Source of the DNA: Capillimicrobium parvum
GTDB taxonomy: Bacteria > Actinomycetota > Thermoleophilia > Solirubrobacterales > Solirubrobacteraceae
Assembly: GCF_021172045.1 (NCBI RefSeq)
Contig: NZ_CP087164.1
Location: forward strand, 372,001-436,000
Length of the DNA stretch: 64,000 nucleotides
Reading direction: 5' to 3'
The position numbers were made by a program, and so were the translations under genes. Below, piece by piece: positions 34,746 through 43,814 of this stretch; position 1 is the first letter of the stretch; every line of letters begins with the position of its first letter. The notes beneath the pieces are model-generated. The model was not told the origin of the DNA. It did no database searches and saw only the letters and a list, made by a program, of their open reading frames with translations.

Positions 34746-37181
34746 TCAGTCGCTGTCGACGCGCGGCATGGGGCGCGGCATCGTCGGGCTGACGTTGCCG
34801 ATGACCTCCACGACCGCAGGATCGAACTGCGTGCCCGCGGCGCGGCGCAGCTCCTCGACCGCGTGCTCGGGCGAGCGTGCGGGCGCGTGCGGTCGCCCGA
34901 TGACCATCGCCGCCCACGCCTCGCACGCGGCGACGATGCGGCTGGCGAGGGGGATGCGCTCGCCGGCGAGCCCGTGGGGATAGCCGGAGCCGTCCCAGTG
35001 CTCCTGGTGGAAGCGCACGATCGCCGCGACCGCCTGCAGGCCCGGGATCGCGGCCAGCAGGTCCGCGCCCCAGCCCGGATGGGCGGCCACGAGCCGCTCG
35101 ACGCCGCCCGCCAGGGGGCCGGGCCGCTGCAGCGGGGTCACCGGCACGCGGAGCATGCCGACGTCGTGCAGCCGGGCCGCGAACGTGAGCTCGGCGCGCT
35201 CCCGCGAGTCGTCGGGCAGCAGACGGGCGCCGACGCGGTCGGCCATCGCGACGAGCATGGTCGTGCGCCGGCGCTCGTCGCGGTCGCGGGCGTCCATCGC
35301 GGAGACGAGGCCCTCGACCTGGCTGCGCGCGCCCTCGTCGGGCCAGAGGGTCTCCGGCGGATGGTCGATGCCCGCGGCCACGAGCTCGGTCAGCGTGCTC
35401 AGCAGCTCGAGGTCGCTGATCTCCATGCGCCGGTTCGCGTTGCGCGAACCGATCGACACGCCGCCGCGCAGGCCCGTCCGGGTGACGAGCGGTGCCGATG
35501 CGGCCGTGCGGATGTCCTGCGTCTGCTGGGCGCCGATGCGCGCGGCCAGCTCGGCGTAGTCGTTGACGGCGACGCGCTCCCCCCGCGCCAGGACCAGCGC
35601 CGCGAGCCCGGCGTCCGCCGGCCAGCGCCGCCCGCGGAGGTTCACGCCGAACTCCCCGGCGCTGACGAGCGTGTCCGGATCGTCGGGAGCCCGCACGAGG
35701 ATCGCGACCATGTCGACGGCCATGACCTGCGCGGTGATCTCCGCGAGGTGGTCGAGGTCGACGCCGCCGAGGTCGCGCAGCGCGTCGCCGCGCTCGCGGC
35801 GCGGCGCCGGCGGCTCCTCCCGGCGCGTCGGCCGCGGCGCCCGCGCGGCGACCCGGGCGACGGGCGGGGCCGGGGCGGGCGACGCCGCCACGGGGTTCGC
35901 GGTGGCGGTCACGGCCTCCGTACGCCCGCCGTTCCCGGGCTCGAGCGCCTCCTCCGGCCCGTCCGGGCCGGCCATCGCGAGCGGCGCGAGCGGCGCGGGC
36001 GGCGGCGAGACGAGGAACGGCTCGATCGGCTCGGGCCCCGGGTTCGGCGCCCCCGGTCCGGGCGCGCCCGCTTCGGAGTCGTCGGCGCGGCCGGCGGCGC
36101 GGATGACGGCGAGGAACCCGACGGCCACCGACACCCAGATGCCGATGACGACGAGCAGCGGCCACGGGACCTTGCCGAGGATGCCCATCGCGCCGCTGGA
36201 GGCCTGGCTTTCGCCGGTCGCGGCCCGCCGGATGAGCGCCTCCGCGGGCCGGTCGCGCGGCGAGTACGCCTGCCCCATCTCGTCGCGCGGGTCGATCGGC
36301 CAGTCCCACCAGTAGATGCCGCGCAGCCACCGCTCGTCGCCGAGCGCGCGCAGCGTGGCCTCATACGCACGCGCCTGCGCGTCCACGTCGACGGGGCCGC
36401 CGGACTGGAAGGCGCCGGACGGATCGACCGCCGCGGTGGGCCTCGCCGCGTAGCCGAGCTCCGTGAAGATCACCGGCCGGCCGACCCTCCGGCTGAGCTG
36501 CTCCAGGCCGTCGGCGACGGTCTCCCAGGCGGCGGCGAGGCTCGCGACGCTCGCCCCGGTATCCGCGCTGAGCGGGTAGTACGCGTCGACGCCGATGGCA
36601 TCGAGCGCCGGCCAGAAGCCGACCCGCTCCACCTCGTCCCAGTTGGCGGCGTAGAGCAGCGTGCCGTCGAACCGTTGGCGCACCCGGTCGATGAGGGTCT
36701 CGAAGGCGAGCGTGTCCGTGGACATCGAGCGCAGCTCGACGCCCACGACGAGCCCGTCCGCCCGCACGTCACGTGCGAGGTCGGCGTAGTGCTCGATCAT
36801 CGCGTCGTAGCTGCGCCACCAGGCGACGCGGTCGGCCGGATCGATGTCGCCGCGAAACGTCCCGTCGGCGACGTCGATCTGTGGCTTGATGACCAAGGAG
36901 ACGCCGCGGTCGCGCGCCTGCTGCGCCAGATCCCTGATCGCGGTGTCGGTCGGCGTGCGCAGGGCGTCGCGCGCGACGAGCGAGGACGACGGGTCGGGCA
37001 TGTACCAGGTGACGACGACCGCCGCCCGGCGCATGCCGGTGTCGCGCAGCTCATCGAGCGCCTGCGCGGCGGCAGGCTGGCGGTACGCGTTCGGCGTGTA
37101 CGCGGTGAGGTTGGCTCCCTGACCGTGGGGCGCACCGACGGACAGCGCAAGCGCCGCGAGCACCCCTGCTCCTACTACCAT
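34746..37181 (-). CDS. Membrane fusion: extracytoplasmic GH113-like TIM barrel, one helix, GAF domain, degenerate HD-GYP domain
   Basis: An 811-residue protein. After a short N-terminal hydrophobic segment, residues ~25-310 resemble the GH113/GTA TIM barrel: TWYMPDPSSS, the possible acid/base Glu in GLVVGVELRS (~165) and the nucleophile-like Glu in VIFTELGYAA (~255). Residues ~335-365 (WPLLVVIGIWVSVAVGFLAVI) span the membrane. A Pro/Ala linker leads to a GAF-like domain (~490-615) and an HD-GYP domain (~640-800) with RLHDVGMLRVP, AHPGWGADLL and HQEHWDGSGYPHGLAGERIPLASRI. The HHE motif reads HQE and the later D-x-x-DA reads E-A-W-AA, so cyclic-di-GMP phosphodiesterase activity is doubtful. It looks like a one-piece sensor coupling glycan recognition to an inner signalling domain. 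Confidence 0.78.
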   Translation of the reverse strand: MVVGAGVLAALALSVGAPHGQGANLTAYTPNAYRQPAAAQALDELRDTGMRRAAVVVTWYMPDPSSSLVARDALRTPTDTAIRDLAQQARDRGVSLVIKPQIDVADGTFRGDIDPADRVAWWRSYDAMIEHYADLARDVRADGLVVGVELRSMSTDTLAFETLIDRVRQRFDGTLLYAANWDEVERVGFWPALDAIGVDAYYPLSADTGASVASLAAAWETVADGLEQLSRRVGRPVIFTELGYAARPTAAVDPSGAFQSGGPVDVDAQARAYEATLRALGDERWLRGIYWWDWPIDPRDEMGQAYSPRDRPAEALIRRAATGESQASSGAMGILGKVPWPLLVVIGIWVSVAVGFLAVIRAAGRADDSEAGAPGPGAPNPGPEPIEPFLVSPPPAPLAPLAMAGPDGPEEALEPGNGGRTEAVTATANPVAASPAPAPPVARVAARAPRPTRREEPPAPRRERGDALRDLGGVDLDHLAEITAQVMAVDMVAILVRAPDDPDTLVSAGEFGVNLRGRRWPADAGLAALVLARGERVAVNDYAELAARIGAQQTQDIRTAASAPLVTRTGLRGGVSIGSRNANRRMEISDLELLSTLTELVAAGIDHPPETLWPDEGARSQVEGLVSAMDARDRDERRRTTMLVAMADRVGARLLPDDSRERAELTFAARLHDVGMLRVPVTPLQRPGPLAGGVERLVAAHPGWGADLLAAIPGLQAVAAIVRFHQEHWDGSGYPHGLAGERIPLASRIVAACEAWAAMVIGRPHAPARSPEHAVEELRRAAGTQFDPAVVEVIGNVSPTMPRPMPRVDSD

Positions 37182-37365
37182 GGTCGCTCAAGTTCTACCC
37201 CGACGTTGAGCAACTTCCTACCAACGGATGCGATATTGCCTCGTCTTGCTTGCGAGAAAACGCGAGCGGTACGGAGAACACAGCAATCTGACTGGACGGA
37301 TGTTCTAGCGCCGCGCCGCTTTTTCAGGGCAGATGGGAAGGTTCGCGCAAAGCGCCTCTGCCGGC

Positions 37366-38031
37366 TCAGCCCCGCAGGGCCTCGTCGATGCCGAGGAAGG
37401 GGACGAGCGCGACGTACATCAGGTCGTCGAGGAGGTCCGGCAGTTGCGCGGTCTCGCCGCGGCGGATCCGCGTGTAGACGATCTCGTAGATCGCGCCGAC
37501 GACCGACTCGCCCGCCAGCGGCGGCGGCGCCACGTACGCCGGCGCCTCACGCCGCCCGGCGTCGAAGAAGACGGTGAACATCCGCATGGCGTCGTCGCGG
37601 CGCTCGAGGGCGCGCGGCCCGGCGGCGAGGACCTCGACGATGCACATCCGGGCGAACGCCGGCTCCGCCGCGAGGAGGCGCAGGAACTCGGCGAGCCCCG
37701 CGCGCACCCGCCGCCGCCAGGGCCCGGGCTGTTCGTAGGCGTGCGACACCCCGTGCAGCAGCCCCTCCGTGACGACGTCGTAGGCGGCGAGGAAGCACTC
37801 CTCCTTGTCGGCGAAGTGCTCGTAGAACGTCTTGCGCGACACGCCGGCGCGCTGCAGGATCGCGGCCACCGTGAGGGCTCGGTAGCCGAGCTCGCTGACC
37901 GCCCGCGACGTGGCGTCCAGCAGGCGCTCGCGCTGCGAGCTGACGACGAACTCGCGCGGGAGTCCATGGCGCCCGCGCGGCAGGCGCTGGACGGCGGGTT
38001 CCCGCGTCTCCCCGGCCACGGAGCTAACCAT
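37366..38031 (-). CDS. TetR/AcrR-family transcriptional regulator
   Basis: A 221-residue repressor. The helix-turn-helix is at residues ~33-80: LLDATSRAVSELGYRALTVAAILQRAGVSRKTFYEHFADKEECF in parts, i.e. the classical AGVSRKTFYEHFADKEE recognition region. The C-terminal ligand domain is distinct from the other TetR proteins in this window. ATG at 38031 gives a 30-residue extension before the HTH; a later start is possible. Two 10-bp direct repeats (38052-38082) lie directly upstream. Its target is not obvious: on its 3' side is the hydrolase-HD-GYP gene (184 bp away, same strand), on its 5' side a small gene and an ATPase-LuxR gene. Confidence 0.88.
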   Translation of the reverse strand: MVSSVAGETREPAVQRLPRGRHGLPREFVVSSQRERLLDATSRAVSELGYRALTVAAILQRAGVSRKTFYEHFADKEECFLAAYDVVTEGLLHGVSHAYEQPGPWRRRVRAGLAEFLRLLAAEPAFARMCIVEVLAAGPRALERRDDAMRMFTVFFDAGRREAPAYVAPPPLAGESVVGAIYEIVYTRIRRGETAQLPDLLDDLMYVALVPFLGIDEALRG

Positions 38032-38051
38032 ACGGCGCGGTTCGGCCGGGC

Positions 38052-38082
38052 CGTAAGGGGTTCTGCGCGCGGCGTAAGGGGT
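38052..38082. promoter_or_regulatory. Direct repeats CGTAAGGGGT upstream of the TetR gene
   Basis: CGTAAGGGGT occurs at 38052-38061 and 38073-38082, 21 bp apart (two helical turns), 20-50 bp before the TetR start at 38031. It could be an autoregulatory site or a paired activator site for either flanking gene. Pattern only. Confidence 0.35.
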
Positions 38083-38147
38083 CGGCGCCGCGAGGTCGCT
38101 GCATCCTGCCGATGTGGCAGGCGCGTCTTAGGTCGAGCATGCTCCCC

Positions 38148-38303
38148 ATGCAAAGCAACCTCACCATCGCTCTCGTGACGGCCCGGCAGGCCGAGGCCGC
38201 GCTCGCCCAGGCGCGCCACGAGCTTCCGCGCCGTCCCCGCCGTCGCCTGCGCCTCGTCCTCCCGCTGCGCGGCCACCGCCGCGGGCGTCTCGCTCCCGCT
38301 TGA
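38148..38303 (+). CDS. Small basic protein, hypothetical
   Basis: A 51-residue frame starting ATG 38148: MQSNLTIALVTARQAEAALAQ then an Arg-rich tail (RRPRRRLRLVLPLRGHRRGR). The N-terminal ALxTARQAE pattern resembles short proteins I have seen in actinobacteria, but I cannot name a family. In-frame upstream codons (from 38112) are also open. It ends 26 bp before GTG 38330 of the ATPase-LuxR gene and could act as a leader. Evidence is weak. Confidence 0.35.
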   Translation: MQSNLTIALVTARQAEAALAQARHELPRRPRRRLRLVLPLRGHRRGRLAPA

Positions 38304-38329
38304 CCGTCGCCGCGTGGCAAGCTGCGGGA

Positions 38330-41296
38330 GTGGCATCCCGCGTCTCCAGCCGCCGGTTCGTCGGGCGTGAGCCGCAGCTCGCGGAGCTGCGCCGCGTCCT
38401 GGACCAGGCGGCGGACGGGCGCGCGTGGCTGGCGCTCGTCGCCGGCGAGTCCGGCGTGGGCAAGACCCGGCTTGTCGACGAGCTCGCGCTGCGCGCGCGC
38501 GACGCGGGCGCGCGGGTCCTGTTCGGCGACTGCGTGGAGCTCGCCGAGGGCGAGCTGCCCTACGCGCCGCTCATCGGCGCTCTGCGCCCCCTCATCCGCT
38601 CCGGCGACCCGGCGCTCGACGACGTCCGCGCGGAGCTCGACCGCCCGAACCCCCGCGCGGAGAGCCCGGCGCCCCAGGGCCACTTCTTCGAGCTGCTGCT
38701 CGGCGCGCTGGACCGCCTGTGCCGCGACCGGCCACTCGTCCTCGTGCTCGAGGACATCCACTGGGCCGACCGCTCGACCCGCGACTTCCTCGCCTTCCTG
38801 GCCCGCAACATGTGCGCCGAGCGGCTGCTCGTCGTCGCGACCTTCCGCACCGACGAGCTGCACCGCCGCCATCCGCTGCGGCCGCTGCTGCCCGAGATCG
38901 AGCGGCTGGACCGCACGACCCGCGTCACGGTCGAGCGCCTGACGCCCGCCGAGCTCGCCGCCCAGCTCGCCGACATCCTCGGTAGCGATCCGGAGCCGGC
39001 GCTCGTCGAGCGCCTGTACGCCCGCTGCGAGGGCAACCCGCTGTTCGCCGAGGAGCTGCTGGCGGCCGGCGGCGACGGCCGCGGCGAGCTGCCGCCCACC
39101 CTGCGCGACGCGCTCATGGTGCGCGTCGAGACGCTCGCCGAGCCGACCCAGGAGCTCCTGCGCGCCGTGTCCGCCGCCGCTCGCGCCGACGAGGCGCTGC
39201 TGGGCGACGTCAGCGGCCTCGACCGCCCGCAGCTGCGCGGCGCCCTGCGCGAGGCGCTCGCCCACCACGTGCTCGTCAGCGACGACGACGGCCTGTACGC
39301 CTTCCGCCACGCGCTCCTGCGCGAGGCGCTGCACGAGGACCTGCTGCCCGGCGAGCGCGTCGAGCTGCACCTCGCGCTCGCGCGCGCGATCGAGGGCCGC
39401 CTCGAGGACGGCGCCGCCGCGCCCGACCTCGACACGGTCACCCAGATCGCGCATCACTACGTCGTCGCGGGCGAGCAGCCGGAGGCGCTCGGCGCCGCCG
39501 TGCGCGCCGCGGCCGCCGCAGAGCGCGTCCACGCGCCCGCCGAGGCGGCGGCTCAGCTCGAGCGCGCCCTGGCGCTGTGGCCGCGCGTCGCCGACGCCGA
39601 GCAGCGCACGGGGCATGACCACGTGCGCCTGCTCGAGCGCCTCGGCATCGCCGCCTACTACCTCGGCGACTACGAGCGGGCGCGGCACGCCTTCCAGAAG
39701 GCGGTCGACGAGCTCGGCGAGGCCGGCGACCGCCACCGGCGCGCGAGCATGATGGAGCGCCTCGGCCGCGCCCAGTGGCACCTCGGTCCCGGCGAGGAGG
39801 CCTACGCGACCTACGAGCGCGGGCTCGCGCTGCTGCCCGAGGACGAGCCGCCGAGCATCGAGCGGGCGCGGCTGCTCGCCGGGCTCGCGCGCACGATGAT
39901 GCTGTGGGGGCGCTACAGCGACGCCGTCGACCTCTGCGAGCGCACGCTCGAGGCGTCGCGCGCCGCGGGCTCGCGCACCGCCGAGTCCAACGCCCTCAAC
40001 ACCCTGGGCGTCGCGCGCGCCGGACTCGGCGACGTGGAGGGCGGCATCGCGCGCCTCGAGGAGTCGATCGCCATGTGCTGGGCCGACGACCGCCTCGATG
40101 GCGTGGACCGCGGCTACGTCAACCTCGGTGACGTGCTGCTGCTCGCCGGCCGCGTGCAGGAGGCGCTCCTGCTCGCCACCGACGGCATCTCGCAGCTGGA
40201 GCGCCGCGGCCGGCGCCCCCAGTGGCTGAACCTGCAGGCCGCGGAGATCGCGCTGGCGGCGGGCGACTGGGAGCAGGTCGTGGCGCGGGTCTCGCCGGAG
40301 CGGGCGCCGCGCCACCTCGGTATCACCGCGCTGTACTTCGACGTCGTCTCCGGCGAGCTGCACCTCTCCCGGGGCGACGCCGAGCGGGCGATGGTGCATC
40401 TCGAGCGCGCGCGGCGGCTCACCGACCTCGCGATCGACCCGCAGTGGCGAGCGCCGATCGCGGCTCTGCTGGCCGAAGCGCTGCGGCGCGGCGACCGCTT
40501 CGATCAGGCCCGCGCGGTGCTGCGCGAGGCGCACGACGGGCTGTCGTCGATCGTGCGCATGCAGGACCACGCGCGGATGGCCCGGCTCGCCGCGGCGGCG
40601 CTGGCGGTCGAGGCCGACGCCGCCCAGCGCGCCCGCGACCTCGCCGATGCCGACGCCGAGGCCCACGCCCTCGCGCGCACGCACGTCTGGCTCGAGCGCG
40701 GCCGCGCGGTGGGCGACGCGCCCGGCACCGCCGCGTGGGTGGCCGTCGCCGAGGCCGAGGCGCTGCGGGCCGGCGGCGCGCCGTCGGCGCAGGCGTGGGC
40801 GGCGGCGGCCGAGGCGTGGGACGCGGTCGAGCGCCCGTACTACGCGGCGCAGGCCCGCTGGCGCGAGGCCGAGGCGCACGCCCAGGCCGGCGATCGCGTC
40901 GCGGGGGAGGCCCCGGCGCGCTCCGCGCTCGAGGTCGCGCGCTGGCTCGGCGCGGCCTGGCTGGTGGAGGAGCTCGACTCGCTCGCGCGGCGGGCCCGCC
41001 TGCGCCTGGACGGCGGTGACGACGAGCGACGCGTGGCACGCGGGTCGGCGCCCGGCGCGGCCGGGTCAGCGCCGCCGGGCGGACGGGCCCCGGTCGACGA
41101 GCTCGGCCTCACCCCACGCGAGCGCGAGGTCCTCGAGCTCGTCGCTCTTGGCGCGACGAACCGCGAGATCGGCGAGCGGCTGTTCATGGCCGAGAAGACC
41201 GCCAGCGTGCACGTGTCACGCATCCTCGCCAAGCTCGACGTCCGCACGCGCACCGAGGCCGCGGCGGTCGCCCACCGGCTCGGCATCGGCGCCTGA
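38330..41296 (+). CDS. ATPase-type LuxR-family (LAL) transcriptional regulator
   Basis: A 988-residue STAND-type regulator. RRFVGREPQLAELRRVLDQA opens the AAA domain, with Walker A VAGESGVGKTRLVDE (~ residue 45) and Walker B LVLVLEDIHWADRSTRDFLAF (~ residue 140). Residues ~350-900 are TPR-like repeats. The last ~60 residues are a LuxR HTH: LTPREREVLELVALGATNREIGE, then MAEKTASVHVSRILAKLDVRTRTEA. It is a single-component activator like the truncated gene at the start of the window but not its duplicate. Start: GTG 38330 (TTG 38300 also in frame, adding ten residues). Target genes unknown. Confidence 0.92.
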   Translation: MASRVSSRRFVGREPQLAELRRVLDQAADGRAWLALVAGESGVGKTRLVDELALRARDAGARVLFGDCVELAEGELPYAPLIGALRPLIRSGDPALDDVRAELDRPNPRAESPAPQGHFFELLLGALDRLCRDRPLVLVLEDIHWADRSTRDFLAFLARNMCAERLLVVATFRTDELHRRHPLRPLLPEIERLDRTTRVTVERLTPAELAAQLADILGSDPEPALVERLYARCEGNPLFAEELLAAGGDGRGELPPTLRDALMVRVETLAEPTQELLRAVSAAARADEALLGDVSGLDRPQLRGALREALAHHVLVSDDDGLYAFRHALLREALHEDLLPGERVELHLALARAIEGRLEDGAAAPDLDTVTQIAHHYVVAGEQPEALGAAVRAAAAAERVHAPAEAAAQLERALALWPRVADAEQRTGHDHVRLLERLGIAAYYLGDYERARHAFQKAVDELGEAGDRHRRASMMERLGRAQWHLGPGEEAYATYERGLALLPEDEPPSIERARLLAGLARTMMLWGRYSDAVDLCERTLEASRAAGSRTAESNALNTLGVARAGLGDVEGGIARLEESIAMCWADDRLDGVDRGYVNLGDVLLLAGRVQEALLLATDGISQLERRGRRPQWLNLQAAEIALAAGDWEQVVARVSPERAPRHLGITALYFDVVSGELHLSRGDAERAMVHLERARRLTDLAIDPQWRAPIAALLAEALRRGDRFDQARAVLREAHDGLSSIVRMQDHARMARLAAAALAVEADAAQRARDLADADAEAHALARTHVWLERGRAVGDAPGTAAWVAVAEAEALRAGGAPSAQAWAAAAEAWDAVERPYYAAQARWREAEAHAQAGDRVAGEAPARSALEVARWLGAAWLVEELDSLARRARLRLDGGDDERRVARGSAPGAAGSAPPGGRAPVDELGLTPREREVLELVALGATNREIGERLFMAEKTASVHVSRILAKLDVRTRTEAAAVAHRLGIGA

Positions 41297-41407
41297 TCCG
41301 CCGGCGCGCTCCTCCTCGTCGAGCGCCTCCGTGTCCAACCGGGGCGGCGCCTGCCGGGTGCGCTGCAGCTCCTGCTCGAGCCGGCGGACGTCGTCGGAGA
41401 AGCCCAT
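41216..41407 (-). CDS. Possible small protein antisense to the end of the LuxR gene
   Basis: A 63-residue frame from ATG 41407. Its first ~40 residues (GFSDDVRRLEQELQRTRQ then acidic LDTEALDEEER) look like a genuine short coiled coil. The last 27 residues lie antisense to the LuxR gene and could be read-through. The region 41297-41455 otherwise holds only an inverted repeat GTGACAC/GTGTCAC (41424-41430 / 41442-41448, 11-base loop), a possible terminator or operator between this frame and the P450 gene. Confidence 0.3.
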   Translation of the reverse strand: MGFSDDVRRLEQELQRTRQAPPRLDTEALDEEERAGGSGADAEPVGDRRGLGARADVELGEDA

Positions 41408-41455
41408 GGCCGCACGCTACGGAGTGACACCGCGCGCGTCAGTGTCACGTTCGTC

Positions 41456-42889
41456 TCAGCGTGGGCCCGTGCGCGCGCGCACGCGCATCGGCAGCCCGTC
41501 GCGCGGGCTGATCGTCGGCATCTGGCGGACGCGCAGGGCGAACCCGGACTCGAGGTCGAGCGTGAAGTCGCGCAGGATCCGGCTCACGATCGTCTTGATC
41601 TCGAGCTGTCCGAAGCGCATGCCGAGGCAGGTGCGCGACCCGCCGCCGAACGGCACGTAGGCGCCCTTGGGGATCTGCGCCCGGTGCGGGGCGGCGAAGC
41701 GGTCCGGGCGAAACGCCTCCGGGTCGCCCCACACGTCCGGCAGGCGGTGGCTGGCCCAGGACGAGTAGTTGACGGGCACGCCGGCGGGGACGGCATGGCC
41801 GGCGAAGCGGAACGGGCGAGCCGAGCGGCGCGGGCCGATCCAGGCGGCGGGGAAGAGGCGCAGCGTCTCGTCGAGGACGCGGTCCAGCCGCGGCAGGACG
41901 CCGCCCATGAGCTCGGCGAACGTGGGGTCGCGGCGGCCGAGGACGGCGTCGCGCTCGGCCAGGAGGCGGTCGCGCTCGGCGGGGTGGCGGGCCAGCTCGT
42001 GGAAGAGGAAGGCGATCGTCGACGTGGTCGTGTCGTGGCCCGCGAACAGCAGCGTCATGACCTGGTCGCGGACGTGATCGTCATCGAGGCGGCGGCCCTC
42101 GTCGTCGGCGGCATCGAGCAGCATCGAGAGGATGTCCTCGCCCCGCTCGCCGGTCCGCCGCCGGCGCGCGATCTCGTCGTGGACGATCGCGTCGAGGCGG
42201 CGGCGGGCCTGGAGCATCCGGGTCCACGGGGTGCGCGGCCCGCGCAGGACCTGGAGGAAGTAGTCGTTGGCCCAGAAGCCGAGGGCGTCCTCGAACTGCG
42301 CGGCGGCTTTCGCGTCGCGCGCTCGCGGGCCGTCGGGGTCCAGGCCGAACAGCGCGCGCATCGCGATGCGCAGCGCGAGGTTGCGCGTCCAGGCGTAGAG
42401 GTCGAGCGCGGCGCCGTCGTGCCAGCCGTGCAGCGCGCGGTCGATCTCCGGGAGCATCGTGTCGAGCGTCGCCGCGACCCGCTCGCGCCCGAACGCCGGC
42501 AGCATGATCCGCCGGGCGCCGTCGTGGAACGGGCCGTCGGTCGTCAGCAGCCCGTCGCCGAGCAGCGGGATGAGGTCGCCGAGATGCCCCTCGCGCCACG
42601 TGAAGTGATCGGCGTGCGAGACCAGCATGAAGTGGTTGGCCTCCGGGCCCAGCATGAAGACGATCTGGGCATGGAAGACCCGCAGCGTGAAGATCGGCCC
42701 GTAGCGCTCGTAGGCCTCCAGCAGCACGGGCAGCGGCTCGTAGTTGAAGCGCCGGGTGCGGCGCAGGCTGGGAAGCGTCTCGCCGGGCGGGAACGGGATC
42801 CGGCGCTGCGCCGCGCGCTCGGCGCGGAGGTCCGCGAGGAGCCTCGTGGCGACGCCCGTCGGGACCGGAGGAGGAGGCGCCAGCGACAT
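41456..42889 (-). CDS. Cytochrome P450
   Basis: A 477-residue soluble P450 monooxygenase. The I-helix oxygen-binding motif is FAGHDTTTS (~ residue 280), the K-helix ExxR is ETLRLFP (E-T-L-R), and the haem loop is PFGGGSRTCLGMRFG with the axial Cys near residue 420. The sequence style (PERFxPDRF-like EAFRPDRFAAPH, YVPFGGG) is that of CYP families related to CYP102/CYP4-type fatty-acid or terpene hydroxylases rather than the small steroid-type actinobacterial ones. No redox partner is adjacent. ATG at 42889. It is a single gene between the LuxR regulator and tRNA-Asp; substrate unknown. Confidence 0.93.
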   Translation of the reverse strand: MSLAPPPPVPTGVATRLLADLRAERAAQRRIPFPPGETLPSLRRTRRFNYEPLPVLLEAYERYGPIFTLRVFHAQIVFMLGPEANHFMLVSHADHFTWREGHLGDLIPLLGDGLLTTDGPFHDGARRIMLPAFGRERVAATLDTMLPEIDRALHGWHDGAALDLYAWTRNLALRIAMRALFGLDPDGPRARDAKAAAQFEDALGFWANDYFLQVLRGPRTPWTRMLQARRRLDAIVHDEIARRRRTGERGEDILSMLLDAADDEGRRLDDDHVRDQVMTLLFAGHDTTTSTIAFLFHELARHPAERDRLLAERDAVLGRRDPTFAELMGGVLPRLDRVLDETLRLFPAAWIGPRRSARPFRFAGHAVPAGVPVNYSSWASHRLPDVWGDPEAFRPDRFAAPHRAQIPKGAYVPFGGGSRTCLGMRFGQLEIKTIVSRILRDFTLDLESGFALRVRQMPTISPRDGLPMRVRARTGPR

Positions 42890-42972
42890 CCTCCCGCGAC
42901 CCTACCGAGCGCCTGGCCAGGCGGCCAGTCCCGGAATACGCTGCGGAGTGGCTATCCTTCGCAGCCCGTCAA

Positions 42973-43046
<74 letters not shown>

Positions 43047-43080
43047 CTCCATCCCTGAGCCGAATGCGCTTGCCTGGCGC

Positions 43081-43299
43081 TCAGGGCTCTGGCCCGAGCT
43101 CGGTTTTGGCGATGATGTCCGCGACCTCGATGCCGTGGACCGCCTGCCGGACCGTCATGCGGTCGAAGCGCTTCACGAGGATGTCGAGGACGTACTCCCG
43201 GATCTCCTTCGACGTCGCGCCGAGCGGGCGACCTGGGAGTTTCGTGCAGCTCACCGACGTCGGGATCTCGTCAACGTGTCGTCGACGTCGGCGGAGCAT
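43081..43299 (-). CDS. Hypothetical protein, possibly a gene remnant
   Basis: A 72-residue frame. Its C-terminal half (GATSKEIREYVLDILVKRFDRMTVRQAVHGIEVADIIAK) has a natural amino-acid mix and a predicted helix-helix pattern, unlike the Arg/Pro-rich noise of most shadow frames here. The first ten residues are Arg-rich and may not be coding. It lies 34 bp after tRNA-Asp on the opposite strand. It may be a whole small protein or the tail of a decayed larger gene. No family recognised. Confidence 0.4.
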   Translation of the reverse strand: MLRRRRRHVDEIPTSVSCTKLPGRPLGATSKEIREYVLDILVKRFDRMTVRQAVHGIEVADIIAKTELGPEP

Positions 43300-43814
43300 C
43301 CTCACCCCAGGCACAGAGGTACGCCCCGGCGAACCAGCCGCCCGCCGGGGGCGTTGTTGTACCGGGCAGCCGCAAACGCTCAATCTGGCGCTGCCCGGAC
43401 CGCCACGGCCACCTGCCTGGAGTAGACCAGGCGAAGCGACCACGACGACCGCGCGCTACCCCCGATGCCCCGGCCAGCCAAACCAGGACGCATCCCGGCT
43501 GTGTAGAGCCCGATGATCTCCCCTAGCCACTCGAACCACCCGATCCGACGGCTTCGGACCGCCTTCGGCAGAGGTTCGGCGCCGGTTGTTTCGCCGGAAG
43601 TCCCGGCGTGCGCGTCCCCACCGCCGAGACAGGTTGCCCACCCCGGACCCGCGCCGGCGCCCGCCGCGGCGGCGATGACGGCGCGGGAGGTGACGACAGC
43701 GCGGGCACACGCGCGGGCCCGCCGGACGTCGTGGAGTTTGAGGTCGTCGCATTGACGGCCTGCCACACCAGGTCTACCGTCGGCTGACGGCGTCGAACCC
43801 GGGAGGGGATCAGC
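43300..43814. other. 515-bp stretch without a supported gene
   Basis: No frame here has convincing coding character; GC at third positions is lower than in neighbours and several short frames carry stops. On the - strand a segment at about 43490-43560 reads WFEWLGEIIGLYTAG, which looks protein-like but has no start or clear continuation. I found no copy of the tRNA-Asp 3' end that would mark an integration. The stretch may be the remains of a decayed insertion next to tRNA-Asp. Confidence 0.4.

Noticed and set aside
38024-40879. A ~950-codon open frame antisense to the ATPase-LuxR gene
   Set aside because: Shadow frame without domains; the sense protein is unambiguous.
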